From Paragordius varius (Eukaryota; Nematomorpha), in contig OZ176050.1 in NCBI GenBank assembly GCA_964247055.1, positions 11,656,001 to 11,720,000 on the forward strand: a DNA stretch of 64,000 nt, in the 5' to 3' direction. This document shows positions 51,901 through 63,100 of this stretch, piece by piece (position 1 is the stretch's first letter; each line of letters begins with the position of its first letter). The notes under the pieces are model-generated. The model had not been told where the DNA came from. It searched no databases and saw only the letters and a list, made by a program, of their open reading frames with translations. A program made the position numbers and the translations under genes.

Positions 51901-52573
51901 CATGTACTCTATCCAAACAATATATTCCACCCATAGAAGCTGAATCCAACCTTGAAATAGGTGACAGCGAAATTCAAAAAGTACCAAAGTTTACCTACCT
52001 TGGTGATACCATTTCCGCTCAAGGAGGTTCATCTGAAGCCATCAAAAATCGCATAAGAATTGGTTGGGGTAGATATAACCAATATAAATACATATTTACC
52101 AACAAACACAGATCTACAAAAACAAAAAACAAAATATACCTAATTGGCGTTAGACCTACTATAAATGCTTGCGAAACATGGCAAATAAGTAAAACACACG
52201 AAAATATGCTGATAATATGGAACAAAGAATGATAAATACATTTAAGCGAACAATCTCTCAGGATAAACAAATCCTATCAATTTCAAAATATATTCAAATC
52301 CGTGGACTCGGCTATTACGGTCACATACAAAGATTAGATATCGATAATTGGATTAAAAATATAACAAACCTTAAGCCAAACAAACAAAACAGAGTTGGTC
52401 GTCCAGCAATAACATGGGATAAAAACATTACCCAAGACCTACAGGCCAAAAACATAAAAGCCGGGGACTGGTTAAACAAAAAATCCTTCAATGCAATGAT
52501 CAAACACCTAAACCCCGTCACGACGGGATTCCAAGGGACCCCTTGACAACAGATATCTATCTATCTATCTATC
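48935..52573 (+). mobile_element. RTE-like LINE, apparently full length, coding region broken
   Basis: 3.6 kb between perfect 15-bp target duplications. It has a GC-richer 5' leader of about 520 bp, one long coding region and a (TATC)n tail ending at the duplication. An ATG at about 49461 starts MTERNQRNNKTQLF. The APE-type endonuclease follows (about 49595-50320: ATYNIGSL, CLQETRYKDG, GGDLNEHVG, TQHALIVAEL), then the reverse transcriptase (about 50930-51770), a Cys-rich knuckle and a C-terminal region ending near 52546. The endonuclease has the craniofacial-development-protein-2-like (RTE/BovB) pattern. Premature stops occur near 49544, 49887, 50808 and 51337. Frameshifts occur near 50100 and 51870. 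The element cannot be active by itself. It lies between myosin VII and ARGLU1, in the same orientation. Confidence 0.93.
50821..52546 (+). pseudogene. LINE reverse transcriptase and C-terminal part
   Basis: RT blocks in order: IENALKKMKNNKAAGPSELS, WQNSITIPIYKNKGNKLNC, YRPIKLLEHTMKVFESILA, MQFAFRQGCSTTDPIFIL, HLFIDMEKAFDKIPR, GLHQGSVLSPLLFTIII, the catalytic LIYADDLLLT (YADD at about 51617-51628) and GLTINIQKTKVM. A Cys-rich knuckle (NSIQCKCQYWLHKPCSG, then YICPPC in another frame) follows, then VPKFTYLGDTISAQGG and IRGLGYYGHIQRL, and finally GRPAITWDKNI near the end. Apart from the stop after KGSQL near 51337 and the shift at the knuckle, the RT is well preserved, which suggests a fairly young copy. 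Confidence 0.92.
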
Positions 52574-52588
52574 TATCCTTGATTACTG
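52574..52588. repeat. Right 15-bp target-site duplication of the LINE
   Basis: Identical to 48920-48934. It directly follows the TATC tail, so its first four bases may belong to the tail or to the target. Confidence 0.9.
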
Positions 52589-53479
52589 AGTCGGAAAACA
52601 TATATTTAAAAAAGATTGCGAGATAACAAAGTGTGTAACTTAACTCTAGCTATATTGATGGTTAAAATAAAATTATATTTATTTACCCATTTCCTCAACT
52701 AACAATCTTATTTACATTTTTATCCATTAACACTAGTATACAACACATTCATTTCAGTCCTTCGTTTCAAATTGTAGTTGGATACCCGGCCTGTCAAAAA
52801 TGAAATACTTAAAAAAATATATAAGGAATTAAAACCATGCGAAACGTTTGCACTTGTATAGCATTATACAACCGAAATATAAAAAAATTTAAAATACTTA
52901 ATATTAGTTTTTTTAAGATAAAACCCAAAGATAAAAATTTAATCAAATGACATATGTTTATTAGCTAAATATAAAAATAATACAAAATAAACCATTTTCT
53001 CTGTTTCTATCAATGTTGTGTAATAAATAAAAAAATAAGCTTTAATTTTAGCTTAAAAATTATATAATTTTTTGCAAAAACGTTGTAAAATAAAAATGGC
53101 GCCTAAGTAGTTTGATATGAAACTTTTCTTATAAATTTTATTGAGGTATTTCGGGTTATTTATATAATCTTCATGAGATAGAAGCATATTTAAATTGGGA
53201 CCGTTTCATATTGCCTAGGGTGTTTAGATACCCCAATTTGAATCGAAGTGTTAAAAAAGACTATCATGTTAAAATTTTATGACAATTATTATTATTCCAT
53301 AAATATTTGTTTTCAATGACCCAAAATTCTGCACATTATTATATTAATCCAATAAAGTCTTTCCCGAGTAACATTAAATTAACAAATGCCCATAGTAGCT
53401 AAAAAAATAATATATTGTATTCAAATGAATGAAATAATATTTTACTCTTGTCAGCTTATCCACATTTTATATTACACAT
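52589..53479. other. Intergenic upstream of ARGLU1
   Basis: AT-rich, no frame or repeat assigned. Presumably holds the ARGLU1 promoter. Confidence 0.45.
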
Positions 53480-55464
53480 ATGGCTAGATCCCGGAGCAGA
53501 CACAAATCCCCAAAATCATCAAAACGCAGAAGAAAATCTCGATCACGAGAAAGACGAAAACGGTCAAAAACTCCAAACAATTTCCCTCAATACATAACCA
53601 GGCGTGAAAGTTCACATTCTAGTTCAGATCATGATAGACGCCACTCAAAAAATGATAAATTATATGATTCCCTCAAAAAACTTAAAAAATTGGATGACGA
53701 GGAAAGAAAAGTGGAAATGGAAAAATTTAAATTACTGTATATAGATAATATAAATTTTAGGCGTTTACGTGAAAACAATAATAGATCATCAATTACATCT
53801 GTGACTATTGAAGATTCCCCTCCACCTCCCCCACTTCCCAAACCGACTTTGACCGAAAGTGACGTTAATCGCATGGTTCAAGAACAATTAGATGCATTTA
53901 AAAAGGATTTAAGGGAATCTATGCAGTTAGAATTTGACAATAGATTACGCATAGAGCGTGAAGATTGGAGAGAAAAAGAAGTTGATTTGAAAATAATTTT
54001 GTTTTTTAGGAAGAAAATTTTAAAAAGCGGGAAAGTTTGGAAAAAACTATCGCCGAACTTAAACAACAGATTGACAATCTAAACAAACAAATGGTACTGT
54101 TTTTTGTCAAATATTTTTAACAAAACTTCAAATATATTATTAAAAGAGTCGGTTCTCTTTTTTTCCATATTATATTATTGGTTAGATAAGGGTTTATAGC
54201 CAAATATTGGATAGATCCTAAAGTATAGATGCTCAATACTGAATAGTTTGTTGGCAGGATGTAACCTAGGTAATTATTTTTATTATCATATATAAACGCT
54301 TTATGTTTTTGAATAATTTTTAAAAGAATACAAATTATGTTATATCGGACAGTTTTTCTATCGTAACTAACTGTTTTTCTTATATTAACTTTAAACCAAT
54401 TTTTAATGCACACGATAAATTTATAATAAAACGGTTATAAATTATAACTCATCGTTTTTATGAAAAAAAATAATTATATAAAAATATGAAATCAATTTAC
54501 CATCAATCAATGAAGCTCTGCCTTTTTAGTGTAGTATATCATATTATTATGATACCTGTAACCGCATGCATATACCTTTTAAAACACAAAAAACAGTATA
54601 AACTCCCATACCATATATTTGACTTACAAAATAACATTATATAACTATCATAATTATATATTAATTTATAATTACATTTTATTTCTGTATTTATTATACC
54701 ATTTTACTAATTTATATAATATATGTACATGTTGAGTCTGGATTATCAAAAAGGCGTAATTCGTAATATTGAGAAAAATTGTATGTATGCTAGGAATATA
54801 ATGTCATACATATCAATACATTTCTGGTCGCTTGTGTAAGCTTCTATTATATTCTTCCTCTAAAGTTATTAAAGTTCAAATTTATGCAATTTTTTGAACA
54901 TAATAGTAATAATATTTCATTTTTTATCGATAAAACTTTCTTATGTGTTTACAATTGAATCCAAATTAATAAATGTTTTTATCATATTTTAGAGTTTCAA
55001 CAATAGCGAGGGCTCAATTTTACTCTGGATATTCATTTTAACGGACGATCTGAGAAGACAAAGGATCTACAAGCTTTCTGATACCAAATTTAAAAAAAAA
55101 TTATTTTTTTCTGGAAATTTAACAATTTAAAAAATGGAATTTATAAAAATAGTCGTTTTTTTATTTTAATATGATAATTTTTTTCACTATAATTTTAATA
55201 AACTTTCACAACATACCGAAAGAGTAAGTTAAATTTTATTTTAAAAGTTTAACAACCTTGAATATATTTTAATAGGCAACCGAACGTTTACAATTCCTGG
55301 AAGAAAAACGTAAAATTATTGGAGAAAAGCGTAAGCTTGAAGAGGAATTGAAAAAGAAACAAAAGGAAGAACAAAAAATTATATTGAATCGAGGAATGAT
55401 GGCAAGACCAAAACTTTCGTTTTCTTTATTAAATAATAGTCATCATCATGAAAATAGCACCTAA
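53480..55464 (+). CDS. ARGLU1: ARGLU1 homologue (arginine- and glutamate-rich protein 1)
   Basis: Nuclear cofactor that links splicing and transcription. Three exons: 53480-53980, 54010-54093 and 55276-55464 (257 aa; human about 273). The N-terminus MARSRSRHKSPKSSKRRRKS is RS-rich and basic, followed by acidic-basic helical sequence (LKKLKKLDDEERKVEMEKFK), a Pro run and a long coiled coil. The C-terminus KKKQKEEQKIILNRG and RPKLSFSLLNN matches the family signature QQKEEQKIILGKGKSRPKLSFSLKTQD end to end, which settles the identity. Intron 1 is only 29 nt; intron 2 is 1,182 nt. The middle is shorter and less Glu-rich than in vertebrates. A GT-AG segment at 53737-53760 (24 nt, in frame) might also be an intron. 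Confidence 0.94.
53981..54009 (+). other. 29-nt spliceosomal intron in ARGLU1
   Basis: GTTGAT...TTTTAG. It is not a multiple of three. Removal continues the coiled coil as REDWREKE/EENFKKRESLEK; reading through leaves the family frame and reaches a stop at about 54080. Confidence 0.85.
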
Positions 55465-57966
55465 GTTTTTTATTATTTGCGCTTGATGGTCAACGTTATT
55501 TGGCTTGGAATTATTATGGATATTGAAGAGTAAGGTTCCCTTTAACTATTTTGTGATATCAAATCATATTGTTGCTTTTATTACAGATTAATATATCTAT
55601 ATCTTACAATATAAACTGTATACTATGATGTATCTACCCTACATGTAAATAATAAATGATTCATAGAAATTTCATTACCCTTACAATTTGCTATCCTGTT
55701 GTGCTTTTACAATAAATTAATTAATTACAAATTACAAATCTGAAAAACAATAAAATCTTTCTTTGGCTTTGTTTTCTCACCCATATTTAATTTAAAAATA
55801 GGCATCAGCATCATCAATACAATCTGTTTTTAGCAGTTTGAGTTGTTGTTGATCCAGATCAATCTTTTTAGCCCAGGTTAAACGTGGGCGACCGGGCTTA
55901 TTGTTCCCGGGTGGAATGATGTCGAATGAGGTCCTGATCGGATTGCAGGATTCATACGGTCAAGGTGACCGTAGTACCTCATTCTTTTGAATTGAATGAA
56001 TTTTGGCTCCATTTGTATGTGACTGCGGATATCTTGGGGATTTAGTTGCGTTGACATCAGGCGTAGTATGCGATTTTCCGCGCTGATAAAACGTTTCTCT
56101 TTGTGTGACATGTTTTCTGTGGCATATGAGAACTACTTCATAAAAAGCTGGATAGCTTACGATGGAAGTACTGTTAAACAACAACATCAGCATCATCATA
56201 ATTTACTAATTTTACAGTTTCTAAAAGCAAACTACCTTTTATTGAGTACGCATAATTATATTACAACATATTTTTTCAGACTAAAACATTTTAATTTATA
56301 TTCAAAGCAACCATACCTTGAGATTGAACAGGAGCCGTTTCCTTTTATGATTCTACTTCCTTAATAACCATCTTTAAGAAAAATTGGAAAGTAAATGAAA
56401 TTCAAACCGCAAATTTTTCATAAAAAATAGATCGCTGTACAATGCCCCCCCATAATGAACCCCTCCAAATGAGCTTTTTAATAAAATTGGCCAAATTAAC
56501 TATTGTCTCATGCTGATCAGCATTCACTTTTACAATCAGTAAATTCTATTTTTTAAGTAATAATCGTTGTAAAGTATGTCTGCCCACAAACTGCACAAAC
56601 GTATAGTTTGTGGGTATGAAATCCTCTCATAATGCGTCAAGAATAATACAAAATAAATTATATCATTTTTTGCAAACACGGTAAAATATAATTGATTATT
56701 ATATATTTTATTAAAAAAGGATAATGATACGGATAATGAGCCATGTATTTTTTGCCACTATCGGGGTAATTATGAGGAGGTTCACTGTATTTAAATAATT
56801 CCAATAATGTTACATGATTGGGTGATTTTATGTGCTGTATATTGATTTTTGGTGATGATATCGTAAGTAAGGCGAATGGCTGTGAATTAGGGATGCGAAG
56901 CAAAAAAAATATTGATATTTCATTAACAAATACTAAAGTTGTAACAATGGATTTCGTGGACATAACATCGTTTAATACCTCCGTGATGGTAATTATTATA
57001 ATTCGTAGCATTTAGGTAAAAACAAATACATAAAGGGAACATGGTGCATGATGAAACGGGTATATTTGGGTTATTGCGACAAGCCGAAACTACTTTCTTA
57101 GGATTTAATTGATCCCTGGATTCCGCGGAGCCTCGCATAGGCTGGCAGATTAGCATTTTATAGCGATGTTGAGAAACCATAAGCAAAATGCTTTTTTAGT
57201 TGGTTAACTAATATAAGTGTTAGGGATCAGTAGGTCACCTTGGCTCGAAACAAGCAAAAAACAATAACGTACCGACACGGGCATAGAAACAAATTTTGTT
57301 GTGATGGTGTTGGTGAAAAGCAAGCTGGAAATACCTTGATGGAGTATAATAAAAATATTTATATATTATGCGTTTCAACATAAATATTTCAAAAACTGAA
57401 ATTTAACTATACTTTGGTTTTGATCTTTAATGTATACTACCCAAATAAATTAGTTTAAAGCATATCGCTTTTACGTTTGCGATTTCTTTATAACGATATA
57501 ATGTAATAAAATAATTAACTAAAACGACTTGTAGGCCCTAAAACCAAAAGCATCATTGTAAAATAGTTTACTAACATATTAAGTTAGACCCGATTTAGTG
57601 CAGATTAATCATGTTACTAAGCAAAAAGTTAAGGGGATCCTACTAGGCAAAATATTTTGACTATCAAGCAAATATAATCAGTAAACAAACTCGTAAACTC
57701 CATATTTTTTTGTTATTGTATTGGAGCTTTAAGTGAAATAATTATAAACGCCTTATATGTAACTTAGATTTTCGAAAAACATTTTATTATAAATTTGTGT
57801 TTGCTTTTCAATTGAGCTAGAAAATACCTAGCATGCAAAAAATTATCATTATACCCTTTTCCAATTATCATACAAATTAGGCATATTATCTGCTGATACA
57901 GCAAAATACACATAATAATTAATTACCCATTATATCTTTCCTATTGTTTTTTTTGAAGATTTTATT
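55465..57966. other. Intergenic between ARGLU1 and the unknown gene
   Basis: Contains the antisense LINE fragment (55800-56200). A minus-strand stretch at 56658-57186 has two long open frames and plausible acceptors (TTCACAG before 56886, GCCAG near 57140) but no recognisable protein. The remainder is AT-rich and unassigned. Confidence 0.4.
55800..56200 (-). mobile_element. 3' fragment of an RTE-like LINE
   Basis: On the minus strand: KEKRFISAENRILRLM, QDIRSHIQMEPKFIQFKRM and RYYGHLDRMNP, then in a shifted frame KPGRPRLTWAKKIDLDQQQ. This is the standard C-terminal pattern of RTE-type LINEs (ENR.LR.., RYYGH..RM, GRPR.TW). It ends in an ATGATGCTGATG tract, a likely 3' tail. Frameshifted and 5' truncated. 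Compared with the LINE at 48935-52573 it is a different subfamily, with another tail motif. Confidence 0.8.
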
Positions 57967-60136
57967 ATGAAAATACCAACTTTCCTTTTATTAACGATCT
58001 TCCTTGTACTGTTGATTGTCCAGCAACCAGGTATATTAAATATTACATTTCATTTATTTTAATTTGTAATATATATTTATAACACACGTTTTTACCGGTC
58101 ACAGTTTAACATTATAAATAAACTCCAAATTATTGTGTTGTGACTCTCATTATTTTATAAATCTTTTAAGATTGTTTTGATTTATAGATTGATTTGGTAA
58201 TTAATAAATTTATTTGCTCAAATTTTTGATTATAAATTTTCAGTGTTACCAAATTTTTTTCTCCCTATCAACGTTCCCGCCATCGATAACTTATTGTTTT
58301 TTATTTTTTCACGCTTAAAAATTTCCAAATTAACTATGGCGAATTTATTAAATTTAATATCAGACAAAATAAATTTAGAATCATCGGTAAATATTCAATA
58401 ATTACAAAGTTTGTCTGGTAATTAATACCTTATTGGTTATATTTGAGAACTAAAATGTTTGTTTATTAACTCCCTTCTGGTTCCACAATATCATCTAACT
58501 AATAAGTTTAATTTAATACAGTATGAGTAAAAATGTTGCTAGTTAAGATTGCCAGAAAGCATATATATTAAAGTGAAATATTATTAGCTTTTATCGTCAT
58601 TTTTTCGCTTTTTCTTTCTAATAACCAATAATTGCTCCTTTCTGTAAATGCTAGCTGTCAAAATTTAATGAAAAACTAGCCATATAAATTTAAAACTTAC
58701 TGTATATCGATTTGATATATTTATATTCATGGACGAGTCAAAAATTTTAAGATTATTCTGATTAATTTTATCTGTAAATACAATTTTTTGTTGTTGTTTA
58801 TGAGTAACGCATATTCCCGGAACACCAGCAATTACATTTTATTTTAAAGGTAATTTCGCAATGAAATTTCTATGTTTACATATAACGAAAGCTATTATTG
58901 GCCATTTTTGTATATTAAATGGCTGAAAGGGTTGTATAAAAAATTTTCACTTTAATTTGCATATTTGATTGATGTTGTGAAGAAAAATACGCCTTGTTCG
59001 CAATGACGAATTACCAAGTTGGCAATATTTTTATTAAACAAATTGAAACATTAAAAATTTATATATTAGTATATAGGATTGTATGTTTAAAACGCCGTAA
59101 AATAAACTTAAAAAAACTTTGAAAAACATAAATTTAATTAGACAATTAAAACTATCATCCATATTGTATGGTGATATCAAAAAACTCTTAGTAACATTTA
59201 TATCTGCAATCACCTAAACTACGTTAATTAATTTTTTAAATTTCAAGATTATAAGAAATTGTGCAATTTATTTAAAATGTTGCAGATCACAGAGTTAAAA
59301 TTGATTGTTTTGGACAACTTAAAGGATTGTCCGTCGTCAGAGATAAAATATTTTTTTCATATGTTCGTTTCATATTTAGTGTTAAAAAACTAAGTAAAAT
59401 ACATTATAAATATTTATTTAGATTACATTTAAAAATCAATTTGTTATAGCAGAAATCAACCATGATATAAAAAAGTAGAGAAGCTGTAATGGTAACTTGT
59501 AACTAGAGTTCAAAGGCTAAACACCAAATTTTCGGCAAAATTATATAAAATATAAAATTGTGTAAAAATCAAATGAATGTCTGTAAATTGAAAAGAAATA
59601 GATTTTATAAGCTATGATAACTTACGGTATTATTTTATTAATTATGCATTTTATTATGATGTTACTTTTTAGGCAATACCTTAGCTGACGAAAGAAAAAA
59701 ATGTCAGATTCTTTTGTCACATGTCTTACCGATTGTGTTTCCGTAAATATTTATTTTTTTTATTATTTTTTATATAAAAAATAAATATATTTACAATTAT
59801 ATTCAAGGAATCACACCATTCTTCCTAATAATGGGTTATTTAATATTGTTTTGAATGTAACCAAACTTCAGTTAGCTAATCTTACAAAGAAGGATATTGA
59901 TGATTTCCTAAATAAAGCACAGAGATTACCAGGTGTGCCTTATAATATTGTGATAATCATTGAGGTAACTCCTATTTTAACATTATTCAGTTTACGCATT
60001 ACCCTGTTAGGTCAAACTGTGTACGCAATTTTATGGGTACTTTTGAGGTTCCGATTAGTTCATCCGAATCCTCTATTATCCAAGTATCCGAATCCTCTAT
60101 TATCCAAGTAAGTATTTTTTAGGGAGTTTATATTTA

Positions 60137-60178
<42 letters not shown>

Positions 60179-63100
60179 GTAATTAGTTTTGCATAAATCA
60201 TATATAAAATTAGTTATTATAAGGGCCATAAATCAATATTAAGACCAGGTAATTTTGAATCTGTCCAAAGTTGAGACTAAAGGCTTGGATAATCTTAAAA
60301 TACGGCATAGAAATATTGGATTCCGAAAACGCAACAGGTGTCAGTTTTTGGGCGGTTATAGAAAGTTTTCTTATCCTTAAAACCACTTATGAAAGATATT
60401 TAAACAAAAATCTAGATATAAAATATAATTTGGAACCGTTTCTGGCTTTTGGCCATTAAGCTTCTATATTCGAATAAACTAAGCCTAACTTATAAGTAGA
60501 CTTTACTTTCGAACAACAGTGTAGCACGCCGCAAAGACTGAACTTTTTATATAGAATGCCCTAATTAAAATATAATGCTGCCCTTTAAAAAATATTGTTT
60601 TTCCTACCAGGCCGATAGTGCGACGTCATCGAAACCCGTAATTGGTTAAGCGCGGTTTAAACGATTCATTTTTCTAAAACATAAATTACAATTTATAATC
60701 TTTCTATAGAGCGCGTCATTTCTTTACAGTGGTGTCGGCACCATGGTTTTGGTGGGTTTAAAATTTACAAATATTAATATAATGATTAAAAGTTAACTAG
60801 TTTATAATTTACTTTATATGCTTGTTGATCAAATTTATGCAGGCAAAACGTAAATATATTAAGACAAAAATTTTTTTCAAAAGACAACCATACATTTTCA
60901 AACCTAATTTATCCTATAAAAATCATTTATGTAATTGATTGTCTTACCAATACACTTCTCTATTTTATACTTACTTTGCAATTTTGAACAATGTGTTATT
61001 TAAAAAATCAAGATTTAAGAAGTATGGATATCTTTTAGAAAAAAATATTTGTCTTTATATTTTTACGTTTTGTCCGTATAATTCAATTTTTTACTGTATC
61101 AAATTTATATAGAGGTTAAAATTTGTCGAGGATGCAAAAACTAGAATAATTGTGCAAACAGATGGTGGAATATTCTCTAATTGCACAAATTCAACAATAT
61201 CTGATTACAGAAAATTAAATATATTTTTCCAATACAATTGCAGCAACTTGGATTTCAGTAATTTTTTATAGTTATATTTAATTTATTCCTTATCTACTAA
61301 TGTTTATTTTGCTCATCCTTAGTTACTTTTTGGAGTAGGTTTGTACCTTAGAGCGAAATTAAATTCTATTTTGAAATATTTATGGTCAAATATACTTTTG
61401 GAAAACTACCAGAAACATAGCAGCAAATTTTTATAATTTATTGATTTTAAATAGGTGTGTTTTCGAGGTTTGGATATTTCCCAATTGTCTTTGATTCTAG
61501 GAGTTGTAAACTGTAAAATATATTTATCAAATACAAAAGAACATGTATTTAAATTTTCTCTAACACAACCTTCAAAACAGTAGTTTATTTACAAGTTTAA
61601 GCTTTGCGCACTAAACTACCCCAACAATATGTAATCGTCAAAAAAATAAAGAGTAATAAAATGTTAAATTATTTTTCTTAATCACACAAAAATTTGGATA
61701 TATTTGTGTATTTGGAGACATTATAAATATTACACACTGACAGATATAATATTAATTAATATTTTAAAAATATATAGGTAGTCAACATAATGATCATTAT
61801 GCAAACAATGGCCCTGGGTATAAATATAATTATTATTTTATCAGATAATTTTGTTTTTGCGTCATAGTTCTTTCTCCTTAGTATAACGGCACTCAATACA
61901 CGTACAAAAAAAAACTAATTATAAATATAAAATAAAATCTTTTACAGCATAATCGCAAGTTATCATATTTAAATTTGACACTAAAGTGGCATTATTTAGC
62001 TTCAATTCTTAAATGCCTTAGGATAAAAATGTAGTCTCGTAAGCAATAACATTACGCGTTTCCCCTATCGTATTTGCTATTTTTAAATTTTGGTAACAAA
62101 ATTATAAGACCTCTTTCTCGTATTTTAACAATATTTTTGATTGGACACTTTTAGCTGAGGAATAAATTAAGATAAATAATTATTTTTACGTGCGCATTTT
62201 ATTAAACATATTTTAAGGCATATTGGTACGAGAAATATATCAACCTGTTAAAAATCAATATATTGTTAGTGTTTTCAATTCTATAATAATCATTTAAGTA
62301 TAATTTTTACAGTTTTTAAAAGTAGACGATATATTTTTTTAGCTTACATTTGACGTGTTACAGGATTTAAAAAGGTTTTTGGTGTTATAAATAATTGATT
62401 TTTATACCTATAATATATATGTTTATCATAATTATATAATTGAATGTATTATTTAATGGTCGAACCCTAAGAAACGATGGATCTAACGCGAAATATTCTC
62501 CCATGAATATTACTGTCAATACCAATGAGGTAAGTAGAAATAACATATGAAACAGAGTTAATACATTATTGTAAATTTTGAAGTTATAAATGATAAATAT
62601 TGAATTCATCTTTATAAATTTATTTATATACTATTAAAAGATAATTTTAATATATAATTAATTGAAAAAAATGAAGTAAAAAATGTCAAATATAGTTTTA
62701 TCAGAAAGGACTATTTTGATAAAAACAAGGTAAAAATGAAGCTTAACTTACTAAAAAAGTTGGCACTTAAATAATTTCACTGTAATTAATTTTTAGAAAA
62801 AATAATCTTCTACTTTACCCATTTGTTATATTTAATGATTATTTGCTTAAAAATATTTTCTAGTTTATATACTCGAAATCCATTCAATGCCTCAATACGT
62901 CCTTTGGTAGTTTCAAAGTGCCAACATTGTTACATAAATTTGACGTAAGTTTTGCATATTTATATTTTTAATAATTTCTAACTTGGAATAATGTTAACTA
63001 TTTTATATAGATTGTAAACTAGATATATTATAATATAAATATATAAAAAATTAAGCTAAGCGAGGGCAGATAAACATGAAATTATAAAATTGTATGTAAT

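Noticed and set aside
60640-60745. TGGTGTCGGCACC, resembling a primer-binding site
   Set aside because: No LTRs or retroelement coding next to it; it is a short chance palindrome as far as I can see.
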